A DNA stretch of 36,337 bases from Bacteroidetes bacterium UBA4416. Lineage in GTDB: Bacteria > Bacteroidota > Bacteroidia > B-17B0 > Aurantibacillaceae. The stretch lies in contig DGQK01000061.1 in the NCBI GenBank assembly GCA_002390745.1, positions 1 to 36,337 on the forward strand, in the 5' to 3' direction. Each line of letters starts with the position of its first letter. The first letter of the stretch is position 1. The notes under the pieces were generated by a model. That model was not told where the DNA came from and made no database searches. It was given only the letters and a program-made list of their open reading frames with translations. A program made the translations under genes and the position numbers. Below are positions 25,450-36,337 of the stretch, piece by piece.

Positions 25450-25845
25450 ATGAAACTCATCCTACTCTTCATCTTCCTTTCTTTCGCCTCTGCGGCACAG
25501 GTGCCCGCAAAGGAGCCTGAAACGGCATTCATTGACCCGGAGGAGATGCCTCAATTCAAAGGTGGCAACAGCGCGCTGATGCGCTACCTGCAGGACAGCG
25601 TAAAGAGCAAAGCCATGGTAAGCCTGGAAGAGTCTTACGTGCTGCAAAGGGCTTACGCCAAATTCACGATCAGCGAAACCGGCAAGGTGAGTAACGTGCA
25701 CATCATCCGCAGCAGCCGGGTGCCGCGCATCGACTCCCTCTTTAAAAGCGCCATTGAGCACATGCCCGACTGGAGCCCCGGCTCCTTTAGGGGCAAGCCC
25801 AAAGCCGTGCAGATGAATTTGCCTTTGAAGCTGGAGCTGGAGTAA
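25450..25845 (+). CDS. TonB C-terminal-domain-like exported protein
   Basis: This encodes 131 residues. A signal peptide (MKLILLFIFLSFASAAQ) is followed by the pattern of Bacteroidota TonB C-terminal proteins: MPQFKGGNSALMRYLQDSVK, AKFTISETGKVSNVHIIRSS, IDSLFKSAIEHMPDWSPGSF and RGKPKAVQMNLPLKLEL. TonB proper has an N-terminal membrane helix that energises outer-membrane receptors; here only a cleavable leader precedes the domain, so it is a soluble periplasmic or outer-membrane-associated relative. No receptor gene lies nearby. It is convergent with the Mrr-like gene, with 16 bp between the stops. Confidence 0.8.
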   Translation: MKLILLFIFLSFASAAQVPAKEPETAFIDPEEMPQFKGGNSALMRYLQDSVKSKAMVSLEESYVLQRAYAKFTISETGKVSNVHIIRSSRVPRIDSLFKSAIEHMPDWSPGSFRGKPKAVQMNLPLKLELE

Positions 25846-25861
25846 GGTACGAAGGAGAATT

Positions 25862-26923
25862 CTACTTTTCTCTTTCTTCTTCCAATACCCAAATTCTTTT
25901 GAGTGGAAGCCGCACCTTGAATTCCGTTGAAAATTTATCGTAATGCTCAAATATTTCCTGGATCACATGGCCTGAGTTCCATAACCTGATCCTGAAGTAT
26001 TTTTCCCTGGCTTCCCGGATCAATTCATCAGAAAACCCTCCCCAGGATACGAGCAGGCCAAAGTTCGCTTTGAAGGTAGCCATCACTCCTACCAGCTCTC
26101 TCAATTCTTTAGGCGGCAGTTTGCCTTCTCCTGATTTGATCTGCACACAGATATTCGGCTCTTCAAAACCCAAAGCACCTTTAGAGGCAAGGATATCGAC
26201 GCCGCCGTCGGCACCTTTGGTTTTAGTGTTATTAAGGTAACCGATCTCTTTCGTGCGGGTGGTATTGTAGCCATGCGCTTTTAAGATCTCACGGATAAGG
26301 TCCTCAAAATCGTAGGTTTTAAAATGGCGTTGCAGGAACTTTTCGATTTTGGTATAAGCGATATCATCTGTGTTGACAAAAGCAAGAGATGCCTCTCCAT
26401 CGAAAGCCGGCCACTCTTCGTCTTCTTTTTGAGTAGTTGTGTTTTCCCCGGCTTTTCCCTGCAACAGGGCATTGACGCGTTCGGCGGCGTTGTTCCGGCT
26501 GATGCAACTTACCGTGAGCAAGGAGCCGAAGGAGTACAAAAGATCTTCGTCGAAATCGCTGCGCGAGAGCGTTTTTTTCCACGACACAGGAATGGTGTGA
26601 TATACATCATCACCGGTTTTCCCGTACTGATAAGGCCCTTCCACAATACCAATATGAATTTCGGGCGCAAATTTGGAAGGCAATACCACCAAATCCCCTT
26701 TTTCTATCTGAGTGGCAAAGCGCCAGATCTGCCCAACTTTCAGGCCAATGGCTACGGCGCTTTTCTCACTATAATGCCCCAGATACACTTCCTTTAGCTG
26801 GTGCTTACTTTTAAAGTTACGAAGATCAGGCAAATCGTTCCAGCCAATCGTTACCACCTTTTTTTCCAGACATATTCCTTCTTGTTCGCCGTGGCTTCCT
26901 GCCCTTACCATCCAAAGATTCAT
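25862..26923 (-). CDS. Mrr-like restriction endonuclease with N-terminal PUA/EVE-like domain
   Basis: This encodes 353 residues from the ATG at 26923; an in-frame TTG lies 9 bp upstream. Residues about 1-130 (WMVRAGSHGEQEGICLE, VVTIGWNDL, IEKGDLVVLP, IHIGIVEGPYQY) look like a PUA/EVE-type reader of modified bases. Residues about 190-320 are an Mrr_cat nuclease: FEDLIREILKAHGY, GADGGVDILAS with Asp243, and CVQIKSGEGK with Gln261-x-Lys263, giving the D-(Q/E)xK active site. Such fusions are type IV, modification-dependent restriction enzymes that cut foreign methylated or otherwise modified DNA. It follows hsdR by 37 bp on the same strand, so it may be transcribed with the type I system. Confidence 0.88.
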   Translation of the reverse strand: MNLWMVRAGSHGEQEGICLEKKVVTIGWNDLPDLRNFKSKHQLKEVYLGHYSEKSAVAIGLKVGQIWRFATQIEKGDLVVLPSKFAPEIHIGIVEGPYQYGKTGDDVYHTIPVSWKKTLSRSDFDEDLLYSFGSLLTVSCISRNNAAERVNALLQGKAGENTTTQKEDEEWPAFDGEASLAFVNTDDIAYTKIEKFLQRHFKTYDFEDLIREILKAHGYNTTRTKEIGYLNNTKTKGADGGVDILASKGALGFEEPNICVQIKSGEGKLPPKELRELVGVMATFKANFGLLVSWGGFSDELIREAREKYFRIRLWNSGHVIQEIFEHYDKFSTEFKVRLPLKRIWVLEEEREK

Positions 26924-26960
26924 ATATTTCAAGTTTTAATACCTGTTTCACTTTTTATTT

Positions 26961-30076
<3,116 letters not shown>

Positions 30077-30077
<1 letters not shown>

Positions 30078-31117
30078 CAGGGTACGATTAAGGTGACAAG
30101 GGTAGCCTGCTCCGCATCGAAGCGCGGCTGGAGAGGATCGAAAGTAATTTCGGTACGTTTGGTAAGAGGTTCGTACCAGAACTTACCGGCTTTTTTTCCT
30201 TTGTAAAAACTCAGGTACGATTTGCGGCCGGTAGCGTCTTTATCATAATGCATGAAGGGAGAGATGCTGTACACCTCGCCGTTCCACTCTACAAAGAGCT
30301 GCTCCTGCCCCAGACTCAGCACATAGGGCTGTTGCGTTCCGAAATCGAATTCGCCAAACTCTTTATTGAGGGCATGCCCGTTAAACTCTTCACATTTGCA
30401 TTTAGTGGCAAAGTTCTCAAAACGCAGGATCCTGCACTCCTGCAAAAATTCGGTGAGTACCAGCATTTCTTTAAACAAGGGCACTACCTGCATCAGTTCT
30501 GCTTCTGCTTCCTCAGGCGTGGGCGCCGTATGATGCGAAATATCGTTCCTAATGTCCTGCAACTCCAGCAATTTATCCAACAGCGCTTCCTCTATGGCCT
30601 CGCATTGCAAACCAAGACCATTGGCTTTAGAGAAAGTCACCACGGCTTTAATGGCATGAATCTTTGGCTTGATGGCGTCGGTCACGATATGGTCTCTTGT
30701 ATTGAAGGAAACATATACCGGCGTGCCTGTTGGGCTGAAAGATTTAAAAACAGTAGCTGCTTTTAAATTGATGCTTTTATGCCTTACTTCTCCCATTACC
30801 AGAGCAAAAAGCATAAATACAACCGATTCCCAGGTGTCTTTTAAATGCAGCAGTTTGCGCACCGGATCGGTAGCGCCTTCGCCTTTTTCGGAAAGCCGGA
30901 AGTTATAGGCTATACAGGAAGGGTAGCTGTTGTAAATCACGTCCTTTAATTCGTCGAATGCCTGCTCCTGAAACTCGTTGTAGGCGGCTTCGTAGGCCAC
31001 GGCATCCATATCAAAGAGAATGCGGCTTGGCGCAAAGGAAATACCGGCAATGACGATGTCCCCGTTTTCGTCCAGGGAGTCGTTAAAGCGTTTGTATTTC
31101 AGGTCTTCGTAGGCCAT
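30077..31117 (-). CDS. HEPN-motif protein between hsdS and hsdR
   Basis: This encodes 346 residues. I do not recognise the full family. In the middle, LLDKLLELQDIRNDISHH contains R190-N-D-I-S-H195, an Rx4H signature that begins RN, as in HEPN-superfamily RNases. The segment before it is helical, as expected of HEPN. The N-terminal 60 residues and the C-terminal 110 residues (ISPFMHYDKDATGRKSYLSF, FWYEPLTKRTEITFDPLQP) are separate domains of unknown type. It starts 15 bp after the P-loop gene and its stop overlaps the hsdR start. This gene and the P-loop gene are thus built into the type I operon at the position of prrC in the prr locus. An RNase or toxin role is inference. Confidence 0.7.
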
Positions 31118-31132
31118 GTATGATGATGGTAC

Positions 31133-31531
31133 TTAAATCAAACTAAAGAGTGTATTGGCATCGGCGGTATTGGCGGCTGATTCGGTGAGCGAAGTCGAAG
31201 CCGGTGTTTTTGGATGCAGGTGATTCGGGTATTTCGCAATCTCCCTGAAAGGCCTTACAAATTTGTTATTGCAGGCGCAGACCAATACATCCATACCCAG
31301 AGCATGATAGTTTCTGATGGCACTAACCAAAAGCCCGGAATAATCGCCCATCGTATAAAAAGCGATCTTCTTTCCGTTGTAGGTTACCACATCCGAAAAA
31401 TCGGGAAAGCCTGCACCTAAAGGCACTTTGCCGGACGACACAGCCCCGGCCCTTGTAACCTGATCCCACAACAGGTTGAGTGTAGTAGTTTTCCCGCAAT
31501 TGGCGGGGCCTGTTAATGCAATAATTCTCAT
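31133..31531 (-). CDS. Small P-loop NTPase in the type I R-M operon
   Basis: This encodes 132 residues. It opens with MRIIALTGPANCGKTTTLNL, a clear Walker A (GPANCGKT). A hydrophobic strand, MDVLVCACN, may be the Walker B strand, but no acidic residue of a standard motif is obvious. YNGKKIAFYTMGDYSGLL is a second core strand with possible switch residues. There is no ABC signature and no helicase motif. The gene overlaps hsdS by the ATGA and precedes the HEPN gene, so it is tied to both. A nucleotide-dependent switch for the HEPN protein is a reasonable idea but is inference. Confidence 0.72.
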   Translation of the reverse strand: MRIIALTGPANCGKTTTLNLLWDQVTRAGAVSSGKVPLGAGFPDFSDVVTYNGKKIAFYTMGDYSGLLVSAIRNYHALGMDVLVCACNNKFVRPFREIAKYPNHLHPKTPASTSLTESAANTADANTLFSLI

Positions 31532-32778
31532 AGGCTTTCTACATTTATTTCTCCTCTCATTAATTTTGGCAGTAAGGTATCGCGTAAAGCAATGAGGGTT
31601 TGGTTTTCGTCTTCGGTCTGAAATATCTTCTCGTAAATAACTTTCATACTTTCATTAAATTTTTTCATATCAGTGATTGGAGGAATAAAAAGATCAATGT
31701 CTTTTATCAAATCCGGTGAAATATTTGCTTGTCCGCCTGAACTTGTTGCGTTTGAAATAAAATGGTATTGAAAGTCTTTACTGCTTAAAAGCTGACATAA
31801 AAAATAATTTGACACAACTTCATTATTTTCAGGCACTAATTTACTCACCCTTTGATTTAAAAGATATTCACCATGCCCATGAAATAAACCAACTTTCCCT
31901 ACCCATGTATCAGGCGTACCATCTATTCTATTGCCAGACATAGTAATAAGCAAATCATTTTGGTTAACCCTAAATCTATGAGTTTTGTCAGCAACTTCCC
32001 TTGAAACATAACTTAATTCATTCAAAATGACTTTACCTGCTTTTACATTTTTAATTTTAATTACAGGAACGCCTTTCTCAATAAAATCAACACCTTTGAA
32101 AGCAAAACCGTTTAATATTTTGATATTTTCCCCCAACTTCCCGACTCTCCACCCTTTCGGCAAACCCTCTCCTTTGGGCACACACATTTCCTGAAACAGC
32201 GCCTGCGCCATGGCTTCCAATGTTTGGTTGGTTTGGCGATTGAGTTCTATTTTGTCATCTAAAGAGGAAAGGATGGATGCAATTTGTTGTTGTGTACCTA
32301 TGTCTGGAAGCTTCAACTCCAATTCTTCGATCATCGTTTTCGTAATAGCATTTCTTGTAGCGCCAACCGATGAAATATTTAATAGATATCCTTTGATAGT
32401 TGGACTAAGTAAATAATATTTTAAAAAAACGCTATTTAATTTTTCCTCATCCGGCCTTATTATAGCTACATGCTGATTCACTCTTGCAGGAATAAGGCCT
32501 TTAGGTATCTGACAAACTCTTGCCACACTATCCCCAGTTATATTTAGCAGTACGTCTCTTTCTTTTACAGTAACATTATTTAATTTATTCGCTTGCTCAT
32601 CATTAATAAAAGCCAATCCATTATATGAGAAGAAAAAATCCAACACATTTTGACTTCTTACAAGTGCAAAATCGCCCTTTTCCAAATAGCTTTCTTTTCC
32701 TCCTTTGGGAGTTGCTCCGGAACCAATTTTAACACAAATCTCCCCTAATTTATACCTCTTCCACTCACTAGAACTCAT
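31528..32778 (-). CDS. hsdS: Type I restriction enzyme, specificity (S) subunit
   Basis: This encodes 416 residues from the ATG at 32778; an in-frame TTG lies 6 bp upstream. It has the two-target-recognition-domain layout: TRD1 (WKRYKLGEICVKIGSGATPK ... ALVRSQNV), conserved helix 1 with LPDIGTQQQIASILSSLDDK, TRD2 (WRVGKLGENIKILNGFAFKG) and conserved helix 2 with a final ALRDTLLPKLMRGEI. The two TRDs set the bipartite DNA target. The gene is clearly more AT-rich than hsdM and hsdR around it, as is usual where TRDs have been exchanged. It overlaps hsdM by 11 bp and the P-loop gene by 4 bp. Confidence 0.95.
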   Translation of the reverse strand: MSSSEWKRYKLGEICVKIGSGATPKGGKESYLEKGDFALVRSQNVLDFFFSYNGLAFINDEQANKLNNVTVKERDVLLNITGDSVARVCQIPKGLIPARVNQHVAIIRPDEEKLNSVFLKYYLLSPTIKGYLLNISSVGATRNAITKTMIEELELKLPDIGTQQQIASILSSLDDKIELNRQTNQTLEAMAQALFQEMCVPKGEGLPKGWRVGKLGENIKILNGFAFKGVDFIEKGVPVIKIKNVKAGKVILNELSYVSREVADKTHRFRVNQNDLLITMSGNRIDGTPDTWVGKVGLFHGHGEYLLNQRVSKLVPENNEVVSNYFLCQLLSSKDFQYHFISNATSSGGQANISPDLIKDIDLFIPPITDMKKFNESMKVIYEKIFQTEDENQTLIALRDTLLPKLMRGEINVESL

Positions 32779-34291
32779 AACCAATTCCTTTTAAGTTTTT
32801 ACGGATGGCCTTTTGCAGGGCTTCGCCCTGGGCGAATTGTTCGGCCAGCGTTGCGGTGAGCGTTTTCATTTTGTCGGCAAAAGGCACCGTGTCTTCGGCT
32901 TCGGCTTCGGTGCCCACGTAGCGGCCCGGCATCAGCACGTAGTTGTTTTGTGCCACCTCTTCCATACTGCCCGCCTTGCAAAAACCGGCCACGTCGTTAT
33001 AAGTGCCTTTGAGGTTGCGCCAGTGGTGGTAGGTATCGGCAATTTGCCTGATATCGCTTTCGCTCAGTTCCTTATTGCGGCGGTTAATCATGGTGCCCAG
33101 GTTGCGGGCGTCGATGAAAAGGATCTCTTTGCTGCGATCCCTGAATTTTTTATCTTTTTTATTCTTTGCCAGGAACCAGATGCAGGCCGGGATCATGGTA
33201 TTGTAAAACAACTGGGAAGGCAAGGCCACCATACAATCTACCAAACCGGCTTCTATCATCGCTTTGCGGATCTCCCCTTCGTTGCCGGTATTACTGTTCA
33301 TACTGCCATTGGCCAGTACAATGCCTGCCGTACCCGTTGGGCTAAGCTTTTGCGCAAAGTGCTGGAGCCAGGCGTAATTAGCGTTGCCTACCGGAGGTAC
33401 GCCGTATTTCCAGCGCTTGTCGTCGCGCAGTTGTTCGCCTTTCCAGTCGCTGATGTTGAAGGGCGGGTTGGCAATTACAAAATCCGCTTTCAGGTCGGGG
33501 TGCAGGTCGTTGGTAAAGGTATCGCCAAACTGGATGTTAGCATCGATGCCGCGAATGGCCAGGTTCATCTTGGCCAGCTTCACCGTGGTAGGGTTGCTTT
33601 CCTGCCCATACACGCTCAGGTCGCCGAGCTTGCCCTGGTGGCTTTCAATAAATTTTTCGCTTTGCACAAACATGCCACCGCTGCCGCAGGCTCCGTCATA
33701 GATGCGGCCTTTGTAGGGTTCGAGCATCTCCACCAGCAGCTTCACAATGCTTTGGGGCGTATAGAACTGCCCGCCGTTTTTGCCTTCGGCATCGGCAAAC
33801 ATGCCCAAAAAATATTCGTAGACCTGCCCGAGGAGGTCTTTTCCTTTATGCTTACTGCCTCCAAAACCAATCGTACCGATGAGGTCGAGCAATTCGCCGA
33901 GGCGCTGTTTGTCGAGGTCGGGATCGGCATAATTTTTCGGCAGCACACCCCTCAGGTTGGTGTTGATTTTTTCGATGGCATCCATGGCCCCGTCTATCAG
34001 GATGCCGATAGAGGGCTGCCTGGCATTGTTCTGCAAATAATTCCAGCGGGCTTTTTCGGGCACATAAAAAACGTTGTAGGCCAGGTACTCGTCGGCATCT
34101 TCGGGATCGGCACCTTTAAATTCTCCTTTTCCTTCTACAAGTTTTGCATGCAGCTCATCAAAAGCATCCGAAATGTATTTTAAAAAGATGAGGCCCAGCA
34201 CCACATGCTTGTATTCGGCCGCATCCATATTACTCCGCAGTTTATCGGCGGCAGTCCAAAGTGTTTTCTCTATGTCTTTCAGATCGCTCAT
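32768..34291 (-). CDS. hsdM: Type I restriction enzyme, modification (M) subunit
   Basis: This encodes 507 residues. It begins with the helical HsdM_N domain (MSDLKDIEKTLWTAADKLRSN) and has the N6-adenine methylase core: GQFYTPQSIVKLLVEML, SAM-binding motif I DGACGSGGMF (199-208) and catalytic motif IV NPPF (275-278). The product methylates adenine in the host's HsdS target and, with HsdR, forms the restriction complex. It is the first gene of the operon, with AAAGGA before the ATG at 34291 and a -7 element at 34333-34340. It is intact. Confidence 0.97.
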   Translation of the reverse strand: MSDLKDIEKTLWTAADKLRSNMDAAEYKHVVLGLIFLKYISDAFDELHAKLVEGKGEFKGADPEDADEYLAYNVFYVPEKARWNYLQNNARQPSIGILIDGAMDAIEKINTNLRGVLPKNYADPDLDKQRLGELLDLIGTIGFGGSKHKGKDLLGQVYEYFLGMFADAEGKNGGQFYTPQSIVKLLVEMLEPYKGRIYDGACGSGGMFVQSEKFIESHQGKLGDLSVYGQESNPTTVKLAKMNLAIRGIDANIQFGDTFTNDLHPDLKADFVIANPPFNISDWKGEQLRDDKRWKYGVPPVGNANYAWLQHFAQKLSPTGTAGIVLANGSMNSNTGNEGEIRKAMIEAGLVDCMVALPSQLFYNTMIPACIWFLAKNKKDKKFRDRSKEILFIDARNLGTMINRRNKELSESDIRQIADTYHHWRNLKGTYNDVAGFCKAGSMEEVAQNNYVLMPGRYVGTEAEAEDTVPFADKMKTLTATLAEQFAQGEALQKAIRKNLKGIGYEF

Positions 34292-34332
34292 TCTTTTTAG
34301 TTTCCTTTCGTATGTTTTCGTTGTTTACAACT

Positions 34333-34340
34333 CAAAAATA
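34333..34340 (-). promoter_or_regulatory. -7 promoter element of the type I R-M operon
   Basis: On the minus strand the octamer is TATTTTTG, an exact TAnnTTTG match, about 42 bp before the hsdM ATG. A TTG upstream is not at the ideal spacing. Confidence 0.5.
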
Positions 34341-34377
34341 AGCTTTAAATGCAATATTTCATCCCAATCCTCAATCA

Positions 34378-34995
34378 TTACTTCTCCCCTACTTTACCTG
34401 TTCTCAGGAAATCGTCTATCAGTTTCTGATTGGCTTCCTTTTCTTTTTTGCGATGAATCTCGTCCATTAGGCGTTTGGTAGTTTTCCGTTCCTGCTCCTG
34501 GTCGATGATGCGAAGAATCATGAGTGCGTTGAAACAGAAGAGCAACACACCGTAGGCCAGCGAGATGACCGAGAGCCAGTAGATGATGGCGGAGCAATCG
34601 ACGTAGAAGAGGTGCAGGTGGTCGTGCCGCGCCACATAGATGTATTTAAGCCCGGAGCCAAGCAAAAACACGATGCCGCCGTATAGCGAGGAAATAGCAA
34701 CATAGTTCACCAGCCGCTTATAATTCACCTCTTTGTCGCTGATATTGCGCTCCCAGGAAAAAGCGATGGAGGAAAAGCCGGCCATGACGGCAAAGCCGTA
34801 ATTGGTAAAGGCAAAGGTATCTTTGGAGGCATCAAACAAATCGAGCGACAGCACAGCCACGGCCACCAGAATAACGGTACCCGACATGATGATGAGCATG
34901 ACTTTCCGTACAAAGAAAGTACGCTTCACTTCGCTTTTGATTTGCTTTTTTTCTTCGGGCGTTAAAAGCGGTTTTCGTGTTAATGGTAACGGCAT
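34378..34995 (-). CDS. Four-helix membrane protein of unknown function beside the R-M operon
   Basis: This encodes 205 residues. Four hydrophobic helices lie near 33-51, 62-80, 95-116 and 135-160, between a charged N-terminus (LTRKPLLTPEEKKQIKSEVK) and a charged, coiled C-terminus (DQEQERKTTKRLMDEIHRKKE). There is no enzyme motif. Topology is probably N-in and C-in. It lies upstream of hsdM on the same strand with 86 bp between, which contain a separate promoter for hsdM, so co-transcription is not required. It could be a membrane effector or just a neighbour. I do not recognise the family. Confidence 0.65.
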   Translation of the reverse strand: MPLPLTRKPLLTPEEKKQIKSEVKRTFFVRKVMLIIMSGTVILVAVAVLSLDLFDASKDTFAFTNYGFAVMAGFSSIAFSWERNISDKEVNYKRLVNYVAISSLYGGIVFLLGSGLKYIYVARHDHLHLFYVDCSAIIYWLSVISLAYGVLLFCFNALMILRIIDQEQERKTTKRLMDEIHRKKEKEANQKLIDDFLRTGKVGEK

Positions 34996-35088
34996 GCATA
35001 AAGGTATTGAAGGCTATTCGGGGGAACAGACCTACAAGTATAAGGATATGCTTCCGGAAAACGAATAGCTTTTGGGGAAGGATAGGCA

Positions 35089-35110
35089 AAACACGTAAAA
35101 TTACGTGTTT
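35089..35110. promoter_or_regulatory. Inverted repeat between the divergent membrane-protein and MNT-HEPN genes
   Basis: AAACACGTAA (35089-35098), a 2-nt spacer and TTACGTGTTT (35101-35110) form a perfect 10-bp inverted repeat in the 230-bp divergent region. It could be an operator for both genes. A low-GC hairpin terminator is less likely. Confidence 0.45.
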
Positions 35111-35225
35111 GTTTTATTTTCAGTTTAATAACAAAAAGATCCGAACTCATCCGCTTGATCTGCGAAATCTGTATTCGATTCGTCATACTTCCTACATTTT
35201 CCCTATCTTCACCCTACCGAAAACC

Positions 35226-36086
35226 ATGAAAATCACCCTCAGCCATCTTCCGCCGCACAAGCAAGCCGAGCTCCGGCAGATTGTGGGTGCGCTTATTCCC
35301 CGGTATGGGGAGATTGAGATGATTGTGCTGTTTGGGAGCTATGCGCGGGGCACCTGGGTGGAGGATAAATACGAGGACAAGGGCATTGTGTATGAGTACA
35401 AATCGGATTACGATTTGCTGATCATTACCACCAAAAACAGCCAGGCCGATAACGATAGTTTGATCTCTTCCATTAGCGGCAAGCTGGAGGAGCTGAACCT
35501 GCCTACACCCGTCAATCCTATTTTTCATGGGATTGATTTTGTGAATGCCGAGCTGCGCGACGGCAGCTATTTCTTTGATGAGATCAAGCGCGACGGTGTG
35601 CTGCTGTTTACGACCAGCCGCTACCAGCTCGATGAGAAACAACCCAAAAGCCCGGCCGAGCAAAAAGCCAAAGCACAGAAATATTTTAAGGGATGGTTTG
35701 AAAGTGCAGACGACTTTTACTTCCAATTTGAGAATGCGTTTAAACATGATAAGCTTAAGGTTGCTGCATTTGAATTACATCAGGCCACCGAGCGTTATTA
35801 CGGCGCCATCCAGTTAGTCTTCACCGGCTATAAGCCTAAAACACACGACATCGAGGTGCTGGGCCGCTTAGCCAAAGCCCTCGATATGCAATTCGGCAAA
35901 GTATTTCCGCGCGCTACTATTGAAGAGCGCCGCCGCTTTATCCTGCTCAAAAAAGCCTACATCGAAGCGCGTTACAACATGGACTATAACATCGGCCGCG
36001 CCGACCTCGACTACCTCAGCGAGCGGGTGCAGCTGCTGCGCCGCCTCACGGAACAGATCTGCCGGCAAAAAATAGGGGCATTGTAA
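35226..36086 (+). CDS. MNT nucleotidyltransferase fused to a HEPN-type domain
   Basis: This encodes 286 residues from the ATG at 35226; the frame is open further upstream but without family similarity. Residues about 1-130 form a minimal nucleotidyltransferase with VLFGSYARGTW (Gly37-Ser38) and SDYDLLI (Asp61, Asp63), the GS-x-D-x-D active site. Residues about 155-280 match the HEPN domain of the PF05168 type (AAFELHQATERYYGAIQLVF, PKTHDIEVLGRLA, ARYNMDYNIG); the RNase Rx4-6H motif is not clear. In MNT-HEPN pairs, usually two genes, MNT inactivates HEPN by AMPylation. Here both are in one chain. Cytoplasmic. It lies immediately beside the R-M island. Confidence 0.85.
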   Translation: MKITLSHLPPHKQAELRQIVGALIPRYGEIEMIVLFGSYARGTWVEDKYEDKGIVYEYKSDYDLLIITTKNSQADNDSLISSISGKLEELNLPTPVNPIFHGIDFVNAELRDGSYFFDEIKRDGVLLFTTSRYQLDEKQPKSPAEQKAKAQKYFKGWFESADDFYFQFENAFKHDKLKVAAFELHQATERYYGAIQLVFTGYKPKTHDIEVLGRLAKALDMQFGKVFPRATIEERRRFILLKKAYIEARYNMDYNIGRADLDYLSERVQLLRRLTEQICRQKIGAL

Positions 36087-36140
36087 GGGGCATTTTTTTC
36101 AGTGGTTGGTCCCGGTTATTAAACCCATCAAATCAACCTT

Positions 36141-36337
36141 ATGGAAACAAGCTCAGAGAAAACCGCGAAGCCCCTTTTCCGTGCCCCTGCCCTGGAGGGC
36201 AGCTACTACCTGCACCATGTGCTCAGCCCGCTGGAGCTGGCCGCCAAAGCCGCCCGTTTCGGCGCCTTTACCTATTCGTTCAATGGCCTACCCCTGCACA
36301 TCAGCGGGGCTGTGGCCGCCAACCTGCGCCACATCTA
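36141..36337 (+). CDS. Partial gene at the window edge, unknown function
   Basis: The frame is open from the ATG at 36141 to the end of the window, 65 codons and more. The protein begins METSSEKTAKPLFRAPALEG and continues with LHHVLSPLELAAKAARFGAF, rich in Ala, Leu and His, with no signal peptide. It is too short to recognise. It follows the MNT-HEPN gene by 54 bp on the same strand and could be co-transcribed with it. Confidence 0.45.
   Translation, partial: METSSEKTAKPLFRAPALEGSYYLHHVLSPLELAAKAARFGAFTYSFNGLPLHISGAVAANLRHI

Overview
The window looks like a chromosomal segment of a Bacteroidota bacterium, probably in or near the Chitinophagaceae. The reasons are promoter -7 motifs of the TAnnTTTG type in front of several genes, weak or A-rich ribosome sites, abundant two-component, TonB-type and lipoprotein genes, and an RNA-repair pair (HD-Pnk plus RNA ligase) of the kind known from Runella. 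No taxon can be proved without a database search.

Layout. 1-136: a tRNA-Arg(TCT) gene with an abnormal D-loop, and its terminator. 179-3225 (minus): small detoxification-type genes (DinB-like, VOC, OsmC fused to a ferredoxin-like domain, luciferase-like monooxygenase). 3454-7297 (plus): a promoter, a four-helix membrane protein carrying a complete trypsin-like catalytic triad, and a large exported protein 1 nt downstream. 7516-9458 (minus): an RNA-repair operon with a structured leader. 9571-14224: a lipoprotein, a TPR histidine kinase with its NarL-type regulator, and a convergent GAF-PP2C phosphatase. 14419-18015: a PhnB-like VOC protein, a Ser/Thr/Gly-rich secreted protein, a four-helix membrane protein and small exported proteins of unknown role. 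18386-25199 (plus): a five-gene, mostly overlapping operon with a RavA-like MoxR ATPase, a vWA plus beta-propeller protein, a TPR protein and two unrecognised partners. This matches the MoxR-vWA-beta-propeller (bpX) ternary conflict systems known mainly from computational prediction. 25450-25845: a TonB C-terminal-like exported protein. 25862-34340 (minus): a type I restriction-modification operon, hsdM-hsdS-[P-loop NTPase]-[HEPN protein]-hsdR, followed by an Mrr-like endonuclease. 34378-36337: a four-helix membrane protein, a fused MNT-HEPN protein and a partial gene at the edge.

How the parts fit. The right half (18.4-36.1 kb) is a conflict or defence island with a ternary ATPase system, type I R-M, a modification-dependent nuclease and two HEPN proteins. 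The P-loop gene and HEPN gene sit between hsdS and hsdR, the position occupied by the anticodon nuclease PrrC in the E. coli prr locus, so they are a candidate suicide RNase module. The RNA-repair operon about 17 kb to its left could repair RNA cut by such nucleases, but that link is inference. The intergenic regions carry REP-like palindromes of the TCACG...CGTGA type, and a related palindrome lies inside the tRNA D-loop.
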